This document shows positions 39,401-47,247 of a stretch of DNA of 64,000 nucleotides, one piece after another. Numbering within the stretch: the first letter of the stretch is position 1; every line of letters starts with the position of its first letter. The position numbers were made by a program, and so were the translations under genes. The notes below the pieces were generated by a model. That model was not told where the DNA came from. It made no database searches and saw only the letters and a list, made by a program, of their open reading frames with translations. Source of the stretch: Leuconostoc mesenteroides subsp. mesenteroides (GTDB lineage Bacteria > Bacillota > Bacilli > Lactobacillales > Lactobacillaceae); NCBI GenBank assembly GCA_009676745.1, contig CP046062.1, positions 212,501 through 276,500 on the forward strand. The letters are read 5' to 3'.

Positions 39401-40343
39401 AATATACTTTGGCTTCTTCATTTGAACCAGGAACTTTAGAAATTGGTACGACTTCATGATTATCACTATAAGTAAACCAGAAAGTTGTTTGCCAATTTAA
39501 GTTTGTTGCCCATACGTTATCAACAGCGTTACTACTGATAGCTATATGCGGAATGCCGGATTCCTTGTAATTGTTACTGTCATTCCAATTACCATTTTGT
39601 AATTGGAAATCATGGAAAATTTCGTGAAAATCGACGCTTCGTTTATTGCCATCAGAATCTTCGATACTTCCTGAACCAGACCATGTTTTTTCGATTGTGG
39701 CATTCAATACCTGTGGTCCTTCATATTCCCATACTTTTGTACTATCGCTCAGATTGGCATGTGAACCAATACCTGTGTATATTTTACTAGGTTCTATATT
39801 CGATGTTGGGCTACTCTCATCTGCCGGTTTTGAGGTATCAAACGTCAATGCTTGTTTGGCAGCTGATGTCGCAACCTGTGTCTTGCCATCCTTATTTTGT
39901 TGTGCCCCTTTGTATAAAGCGGTTTCGTAGTCTTCAGTACATTGATCAAATATTTGATTATTTTGCTGTTGCGTTTTTGTAGCATGCTGTAGTTCAGCAA
40001 TTTGTTGTGCATAATCACTTTCAATGTCATTTTTGACCTTAGTAATATCCTCAGAGTCACTCACTATTTTACTTTGAGAAGGTTCTTGTGTAACAGTAAC
40101 TCCCACACTTTCAGCCGATTTAACGGCATTAAGAATTTCCGTGTCATCTACTAGAGGTGTCTGATTGTCTGATACGTCAACGACATCTCTACTATTTTGG
40201 ACTAAACTGCTCTGCTCAATATTCTTCCCATCATCAGCACTGACAATATTTATAGATGCATTAAACAATGCGACAGCAACAGTTGCTGTTATCCATAATT
40301 TTCCTGACCTATATACTTTATATTGATCTTTTCTATTTTCCAT
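36471..40343 (-). CDS. collagen-like, GbpC/Spa-domain wall-anchored surface protein
   Basis: A 1290-residue surface protein between two dextransucrase genes. Order: KxYKxGKxW-type signal (KVYRSGKLW, 9-17) with a hydrophobic stretch; helical, coiled-coil-prone linker (40-170); a domain of about 180-447 resembling the GbpC/Spa (antigen I/II V-region) fold (TTFWFTYSDN, LSGSLSSTNF, PTLYIGAVP); MucBP-like domain (about 518-625). Next is a Gly-X-Y collagen-like domain from 627 to 1085 (153 triplets, no proline, one Gly-to-Ser break near the end), then a Lys/Asn-rich spacer and a C-terminal sorting signal LPKTA (1257-1261), hydrophobic helix and KLHKRVRI. The LPxTA form is unusual for sortase A. Glucan binding is inferred from the domain and context. 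Confidence 0.9.
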   Translation of the reverse strand: MENRKDQYKVYRSGKLWITATVAVALFNASINIVSADDGKNIEQSSLVQNSRDVVDVSDNQTPLVDDTEILNAVKSAESVGVTVTQEPSQSKIVSDSEDITKVKNDIESDYAQQIAELQHATKTQQQNNQIFDQCTEDYETALYKGAQQNKDGKTQVATSAAKQALTFDTSKPADESSPTSNIEPSKIYTGIGSHANLSDSTKVWEYEGPQVLNATIEKTWSGSGSIEDSDGNKRSVDFHEIFHDFQLQNGNWNDSNNYKESGIPHIAISSNAVDNVWATNLNWQTTFWFTYSDNHEVVPISKVPGSNEEAKVYFLSGSLSSTNFAGPEWDNWNGNRKEYVQTNDAKTAIINEESTIGLDYISAEGIVDNAPGGFAYVNTSADFQSPNYDEDTNPQHYAIEEGVSFTDFTTDKPTLYIGAVPMNKNARWWHENHNMNSHELAFLKKPTKLDPVTAAYHLNTIMYEKNNSIQPTVAEIPDLVDEGHQENEESNETIAPENEQKGYGAATSPTTKDASVKNQSEVIVHYVLKQINGKELQATQTIKGTSGESYYDKVGNFISNNPDGDVTTYEVPETLHQELAGITDSNDGLLHYTYIADGNGGVFGEKKDIANPKTNVWVIYTYSVDGKNGLDGKDGEKGVDGQNGIDGRDGKDGVDGHNGTDGKDGRDGQNGNDGRDGKDGVDGHNGTDGKDGRDGHNGTDGKDGRDGQNGNDGKDGENGIDGRNGNDGKDGKNGVDGQNGNDGKDGINGINGRNGNDGKDGKNGVDGRNGNDGKDGKNGVDGQNGNDGKDGKNGVDGQNGNDGKGGKNGVDGQNGNDGKDGINGINGRNGNDGKDGKNGVDGRNGNDGKDGKNGVDGRNGNDGKDGENGIDGQNGNDGKDGKNGVDGRNGNDGRDGKDGVDGQNGNDGKDGKNGVDGRNGNDGKDGKNGVDGQNGIDGKDGKNGVDGQNGNDGKDGKNGINGRNGNDGKDGKNGVDGRNGNDGKDGKNGVDGQNGIDGKDGKNGVDGQNGNDGKDGKNGINGRNGNDGKDGKNGVDGRNGNDGKDGKNGVDGRNGKDGVDGRNGIDGKDSVNGRDGRNGLVGQNSLDNQVVSNSIESEDITNRVDHENMRDSTRNFEKNILSTVKTNSNVMGQVTVKDEYAPIGNDNQAQEKQVLAKDVSSVINQKLENYYHNSGESTFSSSQLKENNLTAAVEERISYHKNEPKQNTEKNQQTDALVTKTHFNDTSNINQTGDTLKTYKDIEKQKMKQSQNSLQLPKTATKQYPVSVLEVITLGMLLIFVKLHKRVRI
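37089..38465 (-). repeat. 45-base tandem repeat encoding Gly-X-Y triplets
   Basis: About 1.38 kb of tandem repeats. The commonest unit is 45 bases encoding GKDGKNGVDGQNGND, mixed with variants (Arg for Lys/Gln, Ile or Ala-free substitutions, shorter GTDGKDGRDGHN units on the N-terminal side). Copies are nearly identical at the DNA level, so length changes by recombination or slippage are likely. The antisense frames stay open through the array only because of the repeat. Confidence 0.92.
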
Positions 40344-40428
40344 ATGCTCCCCCCAAGTAATTATTGTAAGTGTTTATTATATCATTTTGATAAACGTTAA
40401 ACAATATTTGTATAGTTTTAGCAAACAG

Positions 40429-40641
40429 TTAAATAAAAAAAATATCCTTGATTTCTTTATCAAGTCCTTTAGCAATTTTTTTAGCCGTTGGTGGTGATGG
40501 ATGTTTCTTATTATTTAAATATTCTGTCATTAATGAATAATTGACCCCGATTCTTTTGGAAAAAATCGCAATACTTTCCCCACGTATTGCGATTTCCTTT
40601 CTAACCGAAGTAGCATCTCGAAACTGTAATGTTAGTGACAT
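40429..40641 (-). CDS. small helix-turn-helix protein
   Basis: A 70-residue Cro/CI-type DNA-binding protein. The HTH spans about residues 18-55 (RGESIAIFSKRIGVNYSLMTEYLNNKKHPSPPTAKKIAKGL, split here by description), with no additional domain. GGGGAAG precedes the ATG by five bases. It has a near-perfect promoter (40671-40699) overlapped by direct repeats. It is divergent from an XRE/ImmA-type pair. This layout recalls a Cro/repressor switch of phages or integrative elements, but no integrase or structural gene is nearby. Confidence 0.8.
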   Translation of the reverse strand: MSLTLQFRDATSVRKEIAIRGESIAIFSKRIGVNYSLMTEYLNNKKHPSPPTAKKIAKGLDKEIKDIFFI

Positions 40642-40670
40642 TTATCTTCCCCATTCTTTATCATAGTGTC

Positions 40671-40699
40671 ATTATATAGACGTTGTATCACATTGTCAA
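40671..40699 (-). promoter_or_regulatory. consensus promoter of the small HTH gene
   Basis: Minus strand TTGACA (40694-40699), 17-base spacer, TATAAT (40671-40676): both boxes perfect. This is the best sigma-A promoter match in the window. Confidence 0.85.
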
Positions 40700-40708
40700 A
40701 CGTTGTAT
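40680..40708. promoter_or_regulatory. operator-like direct repeats in the divergent HTH/XRE region
   Basis: ACGTTGTAT occurs at 40680-40688 and 40700-40708, start to start 20 bases (two helical turns). The copies lie inside the spacer and immediately upstream of the -35 of the minus-strand promoter. Binding would block that promoter. Confidence 0.65.
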
Positions 40709-40793
40709 ATGCTGTTTTGCAACTTATCATGTTTGTGTTTGTTTTTCATTTGTATATAATAAAAAGTAAACATCTAACAAGAGGTTTACATAT

Positions 40794-41183
40794 ATGGTAA
40801 CAAAAGAACAGTTTGGTCAAAGAATTAAACATATTAGAGAAAAAAAGCATTATACTGTTCGTCAAACTGCCTTACAAGGTAATTTTTCATCTGCCTATTT
40901 ATCTCAGATTGAAAATGGTAATAAAAACATTCCTAAAGTTGACACACTTTATCGCATTGCCAAAGGATTGAGAATATCAAAAGATGAAATATTACATATT
41001 GCCGGAATTACTGCTCACACGTCACCTAAACATTCAAATAGTGTGGATCTTGGCAAACAATTTACCGATGATGAGTTACTCTTGTCTTTTGAAGGGAAAC
41101 CCTTATCACCAGAATATCGCGAAGCAATTTTATCTATTCTGCGCACCTTACCAGATGCCGATACGAAGACGAAAAAGGATTAA
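40794..41183 (+). CDS. XRE-family transcriptional regulator (ImmR-like)
   Basis: A 129-residue regulator. The N-terminal HTH (about 5-62) reads FGQRIKHIREKKHYTVRQTALQ, then SSAYLSQIENGNKNIPKVDTL, matching the XRE family. The C-terminal third is variable and probably mediates oligomerisation or recognition by the protease. AAGAGG precedes the ATG, and a -10 TATAAT lies about 30 bases upstream. It is six bases ahead of an ImmA/IrrE-type protease gene. Repression of the divergent HTH gene through the repeats at 40680-40708 is inferred. Confidence 0.85.
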   Translation: MVTKEQFGQRIKHIREKKHYTVRQTALQGNFSSAYLSQIENGNKNIPKVDTLYRIAKGLRISKDEILHIAGITAHTSPKHSNSVDLGKQFTDDELLLSFEGKPLSPEYREAILSILRTLPDADTKTKKD

Positions 41184-41189
41184 TTTTTA

Positions 41190-41597
41190 GTGTACATAGA
41201 TGACAGCATTTCAAACTATCTTGACCAAATCGTGCAAAAAAATGGTTTGATATTAATACATATTGATGGTAAAGAACTTGACCCAGATGTGGCCAATGGT
41301 CGTAAAAGAGCTATCATCATCAACAATAATTACAAAACAAACTTCAGTCGCTATTTTAGAATTGCGCATGAAATAGCTCATTTAATTTATACAAGAAGTA
41401 ATAATACTTACACATTTTCTCCGCTTTCAAAATTATCAGATGAAACCGAAGCTAATTTACATGCTATCCAAATTTTAATAGATTTTTACTTCTCAGAAAT
41501 CCCTTTAAAGCAAGACCGTTGGGAACGGCGATTTCACTTTATTGAAGCCTTTGGCCTTGGTCAAATAACACATCTGGTTGAAAAAAAATTAGCATAA
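41190..41597 (+). CDS. ImmA/IrrE family metallopeptidase
   Basis: A 135-residue protein with the zinc-protease motif HEIAHLIY (near residues 62-69) and a downstream Glu/Ala segment SDETEANLHAIQIL typical of the M78/ImmA-IrrE family. Start GTG at 41190; the sequence TTTTTA upstream is a poor ribosome-binding site, so coupling to the XRE gene (six bases away) is probable. In ICEBs1 and phages such proteases cleave the adjacent XRE repressor; the same relation is inferred here. The family C-terminal domain is short. Confidence 0.85.
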   Translation: MYIDDSISNYLDQIVQKNGLILIHIDGKELDPDVANGRKRAIIINNNYKTNFSRYFRIAHEIAHLIYTRSNNTYTFSPLSKLSDETEANLHAIQILIDFYFSEIPLKQDRWERRFHFIEAFGLGQITHLVEKKLA

Positions 41598-41630
41598 AAA
41601 AGTGCCACCAATAAATTGATGACACTTTTT
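41596..41630. terminator. bidirectional terminator between ImmA-like gene and glucansucrase 2
   Basis: Imperfect hairpin with arms AAAAAGTGCCACCAAT and ATTGATGACACTTTTT around a two-base loop, A- and T-tracts on both sides. Confidence 0.85.
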
Positions 41631-41652
41631 TTATGTTATGATTTCAATTCAG

Positions 41653-44600
41653 TTAGCTTTGGATCAGCTCTCCAGAATCTGCATCGTAATATTTTTGGCT
41701 ACCGTCAGCTTGTGTTACTGCGGCACCTTTAATTTGACGACCACTGGCATCAAAATAAAGTTGTTGACCATTAATCTTTTGTTCACCAGTTACGGCAACA
41801 CCATTAGTACTAAAGTATGCCCATGCTCCATCTGATATTCGTTCAAAGCGGTCCGTAATCATTTCGCCAGAATCTGCATCGTAATAACGCATCTTACCAT
41901 CAGGAGTCGTATATTCACGACCCTTAACTTGGCTACCATTGCTTTCAAAGAACAAATGTTGACCTTTTATGACTTGCGAACCAGTTACGACGTTACCCTT
42001 CTTATTAAAGTACACCCATGATCCATCTGATAACTTTTCAAAACGATTTGTAATCATTGCACCAGAATTCGCATCATAATAATGTACGTTTCCTTTTTTA
42101 TCAGTTGCTTCCTTCCCCTTAACCTGTTGTCCGTTAGCATCAAAGAACAATTTTTGTCCATTGATTGTCTGTCCACCAGTTACAGCGATACCATCAGCAT
42201 TAAAGTATGACCATGTACCATCTGTGTTTTCACCAAAGCGGTTTGTCACCATATCACCAGAATCAGTGTCAAAATAACGTAGCTTTCCGTCTGCACCCTT
42301 CACGGAAGTACCTTTCACCTGAATACCATTCTTATCAAAATATTGAATATGGTCTTGCCCGTCAACAGTTACAGTTGTTAATCCACCATTAGCCATAGCA
42401 CCGTTTTTGTCAAAGTAACGCCAAGTTTTATTAGCTAACATGTAATATCCATCAATAGCTTGTTTACCATGTTGATTGAAATAATACACATTTCCTTTAC
42501 TATCTTCTAAGATTGCATCTTGTAATTCAATCCCATTAGGCAAGAAATAATAATTATTATCACTGACTTTTTGGAAACCATAGGTCATATAACCATTCTC
42601 GTCAAAGTAATACCAATTAGATTTATCATCTTGAATGAATGTATTTTTTGCTTGATATCCACTTGTAGAATAATATGTCATCCCACCGTCAGTTGAAATA
42701 AATCCAGTATTTGCTTCTTGATTAGTCAGCTGCTTTGGCAAAAATACACTGCTATTACTTGATGTGCTTACCTTGAAATACTCATTTGTAGCCCAGTCTT
42801 TCAGGACATAATAAGCACCACGACCTTGAATATTAGTACCGTTAAAGTACTTAGCGGACCATTCTTTTATCTTTTCACTAGGATCCATTGGTACGCCTGT
42901 TGAAATTTGATTTTTTTCAAATAGAGAGGGGTATAATTCCTTGATTTCATCAAGGAATTCTCCACCGTAACGTGCCTGATATTCTCCGCCACCAACAGTT
43001 TGTGAAGCATACAATGTTTTATTCATGACAGAATCTTGATTGTAAATCCCTGAGTTATTGACACGTTGTACGGCAACAACCTCTTTACCTGTCAAATTAT
43101 AAATCTGGTCTGGTACCCAATCTGCCATTGCCTGGATACCTGTCGCATGCAAAGCCTTAATAGCTGTGCGGAGTTGATCTACAGTACCATACTTCGTTGG
43201 TGTATTGAATCCAAGGTCATAACGATCAGTAAATGCATAACCATTTTGAATAATTGAGTCTAAGAAACTACTATCCGTACTTGAACGATATTGTGGTGGG
43301 AACTCAAAATTGGTCACCCCCCAACTCTTGTACAAATCAGTATTGTTTGCAATTTGCACATTAGCATATTCTGCTTCTGTAGTTGGTGTAGATTGAAAAT
43401 TAGAGAAACTTTCATAAATCACTTGAGAGTCCAGTGCGGCGTTTGAATGCAATGTTTGTCCATCAGTAGTTACTTCTGTACTACTTTCAGTTCTTGCATC
43501 TTGCGTATCTGAAGCACCAACAGGTACCCAAACTGCCAAATATCCAGAAACTTGTGGATTGGCTGTACCTTCAATATCTGAACTATTGAAAATCAGTTGG
43601 CCATTGCTATCTGTATATCTTATTAAGCTTTGTAAAACATCACTATCAGATACATAAGTAGCTATACCTTCTTTAGTTGTTAACAAAGCAGGACGATACG
43701 CTTGGTTTTTGTGCGCTATGCCCATATCTACAACAATTTGATCTGTACTGCTCAACTTCAAGTCTGGGTTATTACTTTCAATTACTGCAATACCTTGTGT
43801 ACGCGTTTCATCTGTCCCTGCATCGGTAGCAGTCATTGCACCTTTACCGTAGCGTACTGATGTCAAAATACCTCTATAGCTATCTGCAGCCATACTATCG
43901 TCACCTTGCATATATTTCATAGACATTGTCTGTCCACCAGAAACATACTTGATACGAGACTTCAGCAATGTATCAATGGCATCGTAATAAAGTGACTTTG
44001 TGGACATGTATTGACCATCATCAGTATACATATCACCATAGTAAACACGTGGCACAGTATCTTTATTCGTTAATATTGTAGCGTAGGTACTTGGAATATT
44101 GTACTGTGTAAATTCCTTAGTTGTTTTTAGCTGATCAGCATTGTAAATTTTAAATGCTTCTGTTAATTGTTCCATTGTTGGTGACAAACCATCAGCATCA
44201 GGATCAATACGTTGCTTAATAATTTCTGCAATGACTGTTTGTACTTCACTATCATGTGCACGAACAAAAGAGTAATTTGGTTGTGCGATATTATATGTTG
44301 AATCATTTGTACGATTAACTAAACTATTTGTCAAAAATGGTTCTAATCCACTTCTTTTATTACCATATTGGTCGACTGGTGGCATAGTGAGTGAATACTT
44401 TAATGACAACCGTAATTTATTATCCATTGATAATTGGTTATTACCATTATCTTTCACATATTCAGCATCGTTGTCACTCCAGTCTTCAAGAATGGAAACA
44501 TGTTGATTCGAAATAGCATCACTCTTATCTACGCCATATGCGGCCTTGAAATAGTCTGCTGAAATTTGCAATAGGTCAGCATCAACGTTATCAACTGCAT

Positions 44601-46044
44601 CCACTCGAATGCTATCAAAGTTAGCATCTGCATCGTTATTAGTGATTGATCCAAAGTTTAACAAGTAATACATCCAGTTTAGTTGTTCTGCTTGAACAAC
44701 TGGGTTTGAATTATCTACATCATTGGCCAAGAGAAAGTCATAACCACCTTGAGTTGGATCTGTCGTATACAAAGGTGTGCCTGTTTGATTGGTTGGTGTG
44801 CGATTAAGTATCCGATAATCAGAATTTGCATTTGGCGTTTTATCACTATTTACATACAATAATGCACCACCCTGCAAATGATCAGTTCCTTTTGATTCAC
44901 TAGCAATATTCCAATTTGGTTGGCTATCAACAAATTTTGAAATATCATTTTTTAGCCATTGTGTTTGACCTTCTTGGCTAATTTTTTCTTCAATCTTCAC
45001 TTGAATGTTTTGTGCTGCTGCATTCAAATCATCTTGACTGTCATCTACAGTATAAACAGTTTCAGTACTGTCTAAATACTTCATCGCATTCAAATAATTT
45101 ACTTGTGTTGCCTTATCTGGCCACCAAGTCATTAACAATGGTCGTAAATCGTTATCCTTTGATGATTCCCAGTTCTGACCGTTGACAAGTATATCCTTTG
45201 GCCTATACCAACTATCAGCTGTTAGATACCCATCAACGTTTGTATAATTATCAGAAGATGTACCAACTGAGGCATTATGCTCCGTATAATTATTATTTTC
45301 ACTAGTTAAGCCTTCTAAAAATTGATAGTCATTTGTATCAGCTAATGCGCCAGTATCTTTATCAAAATAAAGTACCTTTCCATCGATTACAGTAGCAAAA
45401 TTCTTTTTTACTTGACCATCATCATCGTAATAATATGTTTTATCATCAATTGTTTTTAGGTTTTTTGAACGGGCTGTTAATGTTGCAGTAGTATCATTCG
45501 TCTTCGAATTATTATCAACCGTTTGACTTTTTTGTGCCGATGAATTCACATTTTCATCACTCACCGAAGTTGAATTATTATCAGATGTGTCAACTTGGGC
45601 CTTTGCCGTCTTTTCATCTGTTGTTGCGGCTGTTGTCGCATTTTTTTCATCTGTTGATGGAATTGCTGTTGTCACAGGTTTTTCATCTGTTGGTGTGTTT
45701 GCCGCTGTTGCAACCTTTTCATCTGTTGATGTGTCTACTGTTGTTGATTTTTTTTCATCTGTTGATGTAGTTGCTGTTACTACAGCCTTTCCATCTGTTG
45801 ATGTGTCTACTGCTGTTGCGGCTTTTTCATCTGTCGTGAGCGATTTGTCAACCGTAGTCGCATCTGAATTTGATTGATTGACTGTCGTGGCTACGACTAC
45901 CCCATTGTGTTGTGAAACATCAGCTTGTGCTTGTTGAATAAAACTGGTAACACCAATTATTGAAACACTTCCTGCAATGACTAGCATTTTTCCAGATTTA
46001 TACATCTTTTTCCGGAAAACACTTGTTACATTTTTATTTCTCAT
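41653..46044 (-). CDS. GH70 glucansucrase, second paralog
   Basis: A secreted 1463-residue glucansucrase. Order: KxYKxGKxW signal (KMYKSGKML, hydrophobic to about 41); a repeat-rich region of about 68-148 with TDEK-containing units; only one or two N-terminal YYYDDDG-type repeats; catalytic core of about 240-1050 with Asp482 (RVDAVDN), Glu520 (LEDWS) and Asp598 (RAHDSEVQ); C-terminal glucan-binding repeats ([19 protein letters not shown]). All three catalytic residues and the SEV motif are present, so it is predicted active on sucrose, with mainly alpha-1,6 product. It differs from DsrS by an insertion [15 protein letters not shown] and a [15 protein letters not shown] loop. GGGAAGAGG precedes the ATG. 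The divergent neighbour is an interrupted Rgg regulator. Confidence 0.96.
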   Translation of the reverse strand: MRNKNVTSVFRKKMYKSGKMLVIAGSVSIIGVTSFIQQAQADVSQHNGVVVATTVNQSNSDATTVDKSLTTDEKAATAVDTSTDGKAVVTATTSTDEKKSTTVDTSTDEKVATAANTPTDEKPVTTAIPSTDEKNATTAATTDEKTAKAQVDTSDNNSTSVSDENVNSSAQKSQTVDNNSKTNDTTATLTARSKNLKTIDDKTYYYDDDGQVKKNFATVIDGKVLYFDKDTGALADTNDYQFLEGLTSENNNYTEHNASVGTSSDNYTNVDGYLTADSWYRPKDILVNGQNWESSKDNDLRPLLMTWWPDKATQVNYLNAMKYLDSTETVYTVDDSQDDLNAAAQNIQVKIEEKISQEGQTQWLKNDISKFVDSQPNWNIASESKGTDHLQGGALLYVNSDKTPNANSDYRILNRTPTNQTGTPLYTTDPTQGGYDFLLANDVDNSNPVVQAEQLNWMYYLLNFGSITNNDADANFDSIRVDAVDNVDADLLQISADYFKAAYGVDKSDAISNQHVSILEDWSDNDAEYVKDNGNNQLSMDNKLRLSLKYSLTMPPVDQYGNKRSGLEPFLTNSLVNRTNDSTYNIAQPNYSFVRAHDSEVQTVIAEIIKQRIDPDADGLSPTMEQLTEAFKIYNADQLKTTKEFTQYNIPSTYATILTNKDTVPRVYYGDMYTDDGQYMSTKSLYYDAIDTLLKSRIKYVSGGQTMSMKYMQGDDSMAADSYRGILTSVRYGKGAMTATDAGTDETRTQGIAVIESNNPDLKLSSTDQIVVDMGIAHKNQAYRPALLTTKEGIATYVSDSDVLQSLIRYTDSNGQLIFNSSDIEGTANPQVSGYLAVWVPVGASDTQDARTESSTEVTTDGQTLHSNAALDSQVIYESFSNFQSTPTTEAEYANVQIANNTDLYKSWGVTNFEFPPQYRSSTDSSFLDSIIQNGYAFTDRYDLGFNTPTKYGTVDQLRTAIKALHATGIQAMADWVPDQIYNLTGKEVVAVQRVNNSGIYNQDSVMNKTLYASQTVGGGEYQARYGGEFLDEIKELYPSLFEKNQISTGVPMDPSEKIKEWSAKYFNGTNIQGRGAYYVLKDWATNEYFKVSTSSNSSVFLPKQLTNQEANTGFISTDGGMTYYSTSGYQAKNTFIQDDKSNWYYFDENGYMTYGFQKVSDNNYYFLPNGIELQDAILEDSKGNVYYFNQHGKQAIDGYYMLANKTWRYFDKNGAMANGGLTTVTVDGQDHIQYFDKNGIQVKGTSVKGADGKLRYFDTDSGDMVTNRFGENTDGTWSYFNADGIAVTGGQTINGQKLFFDANGQQVKGKEATDKKGNVHYYDANSGAMITNRFEKLSDGSWVYFNKKGNVVTGSQVIKGQHLFFESNGSQVKGREYTTPDGKMRYYDADSGEMITDRFERISDGAWAYFSTNGVAVTGEQKINGQQLYFDASGRQIKGAAVTQADGSQKYYDADSGELIQS
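45600..45840 (-). repeat. imperfect tandem repeat in the glucansucrase 2 N-terminus
   Basis: Encodes repeated units around S/T-TDEK (for example [48 protein letters not shown]), unit length about 12-14 residues. It lies in the variable region between signal peptide and catalytic core, probably a flexible stalk. Confidence 0.75.
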
Positions 46045-46332
46045 TTGCCTCTTCCCTTCATTCTTTCCCTTTTTGACACAAATGACTATTTTCTAGATAA
46101 AACAGTTATTTGTGTTTGTGAGATTTTGAACATTTGTGGCTAAGAATGTTTTGCCAACAAATATTTTTTTACAAACGTTAATCATTAAAACTAACTATTT
46201 TAATATATAATGAAACAAATATTTAAAAAAAAATATGCATAATTGAATAATTAGAAAATATTAACTCTAGTTTAATATATAATTAATCACTTTTTTTAAA
46301 TAAAATATAAAAATTTATAGGTTACTAAGGAC
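46045..46332. promoter_or_regulatory. divergent control region between glucansucrase 2 and the Rgg gene
   Basis: A 288-base AT-rich gap. ACACAAATGAC (46076-46086) faces GTTATTTGTGT (46105-46115), an inverted repeat with 10 of 11 pairs, and a third ATTTGTG occurs at 46132-46138. TATAAT (46278-46283) is the best -10 for the plus-strand Rgg gene, with a weak -35. The inverted repeat is within the likely leader or promoter of the glucansucrase and is a candidate Rgg site. Confidence 0.5.
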
Positions 46333-47216
46333 ATGAACAATAAAAAAGGATCGGTTATTAAGGAAATTAGAAAGATACGAGGAATATCTCAACAACGATT
46401 AGGTGTTTTAATCGGCTCACAATCAATGGTATCTAGAATAGAGAATAACAAGACAGAACCAACTGACCACACAGTACTTTTGCTGTGTAACGCTCTCAAT
46501 ATTTCATTTGAAGAATATTTCTCGGCTATTTTTGGCAAAAAAAAAACAACCTAAAAAAACTGATAACTGTTTTAAATCAACATTATCAAGATAATAATCG
46601 TCACAAATTGACGCAGTTAACACAATTATTACAAAATGATGCCGTCAGCAATCCTAGTGATCCATTCAGGCGCCATTATTATTTAATGTCATTGTCTACT
46701 TTGTACCACTTAGATTTCCTGGTCGCATCAAACGATGATCAGAATGAATTGATTAATTACTTTTTTAATATTAGTTACTGGCAGTTCTATGATCTTTGTT
46801 TACTCGCAAATGTAGTGAATATGATACACGTTGAAAGAAGCGCACCTTACATATCTGACATACTTAAACAGTACGCCACAAATAATATGCCAATGGCATC
46901 CGTTGAAACTGTCAGCAAAATACTGGTTAATGCTTTGGAAACAAGTATTATACAAAAAAAAGATGACTTCACTAGATATCTATTAGATAAAATTAAAAAA
47001 TATAAATTTAACACCGATGACTTTAAGTTTCAAACGTGGCTACTATTTTGGACTGGGGTGTTTGAGAATAATAATAACAAAATTAGGCACGCCTACAATA
47101 TTGCTACGTACCTACATCAAAATATTACTTTAAAAAATTTTGATAAGTTTTTAACAATTACTCAAACATCAAGTCCTTTTTTTGAAGGCAAAAAAAAAGA
47201 CGCACCTAAAATTTAA
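46333..47216 (+). pseudogene. Rgg/GadR/MutR family transcriptional regulator interrupted by a frameshift in an A10 tract
   Basis: The first frame (46333-46554, 73 aa) is an XRE-type HTH (GSVIKEIRKIRGISQQRLG, SQSMVSRIENNKTEP) and stops soon after the A10 run at 46537-46546. In another frame coding continues from the run itself, without a stop, to 47216 (KKNNLKKLITVLNQHYQDNN, then TQLTQLLQND onwards; an isolated ATG-less ORF begins at 46608). The C-terminal part has the Rgg signature (LINYFFNISYWQFYDLCLL). With one extra A the two join into about 294 residues, the normal Rgg length. A_AAA_AAA is a slippery heptamer in the reading frame, so -1 slippage could give full-length protein. Rgg regulators control neighbouring gtf genes in streptococci. 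It is either a decaying gene or a switch. Confidence 0.85.
46537..46546 (+). other. A10 homopolymer at the Rgg frameshift point
   Basis: Ten consecutive A followed by CAAC inside the coding sequence, between the HTH and the C-terminal domain. Gain of one A, or a -1 ribosomal or transcriptional slip, restores a full-length frame. Such tracts vary in length between cells. Confidence 0.8.
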
Positions 47217-47233
47217 ACTTTTAGATGTATCTT
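47197..47233. terminator. terminator between the Rgg gene and the PTS EIIC gene
   Basis: Hairpin AAGACGCACCTAAAA-loop-TTTTAGATGTATCTT, fully pairable in RNA when G-U pairs are allowed, with A- and T-tracts on both sides. Confidence 0.7.
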
Positions 47234-47247
47234 TTATCAGCTAATAA

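Noticed and set aside
46608..47216. An independent gene starting at 46608
   Set aside because: The start would be TTG without a ribosome-binding site, and the same frame is open and coding-like back to the A10 tract with an Rgg-type sequence, so it is the 3' part of the interrupted Rgg gene.
31561..47216. An integrative element or prophage around the XRE/ImmA genes
   Set aside because: No integrase, relaxase, terminase, att duplication or tRNA target was seen in the window.
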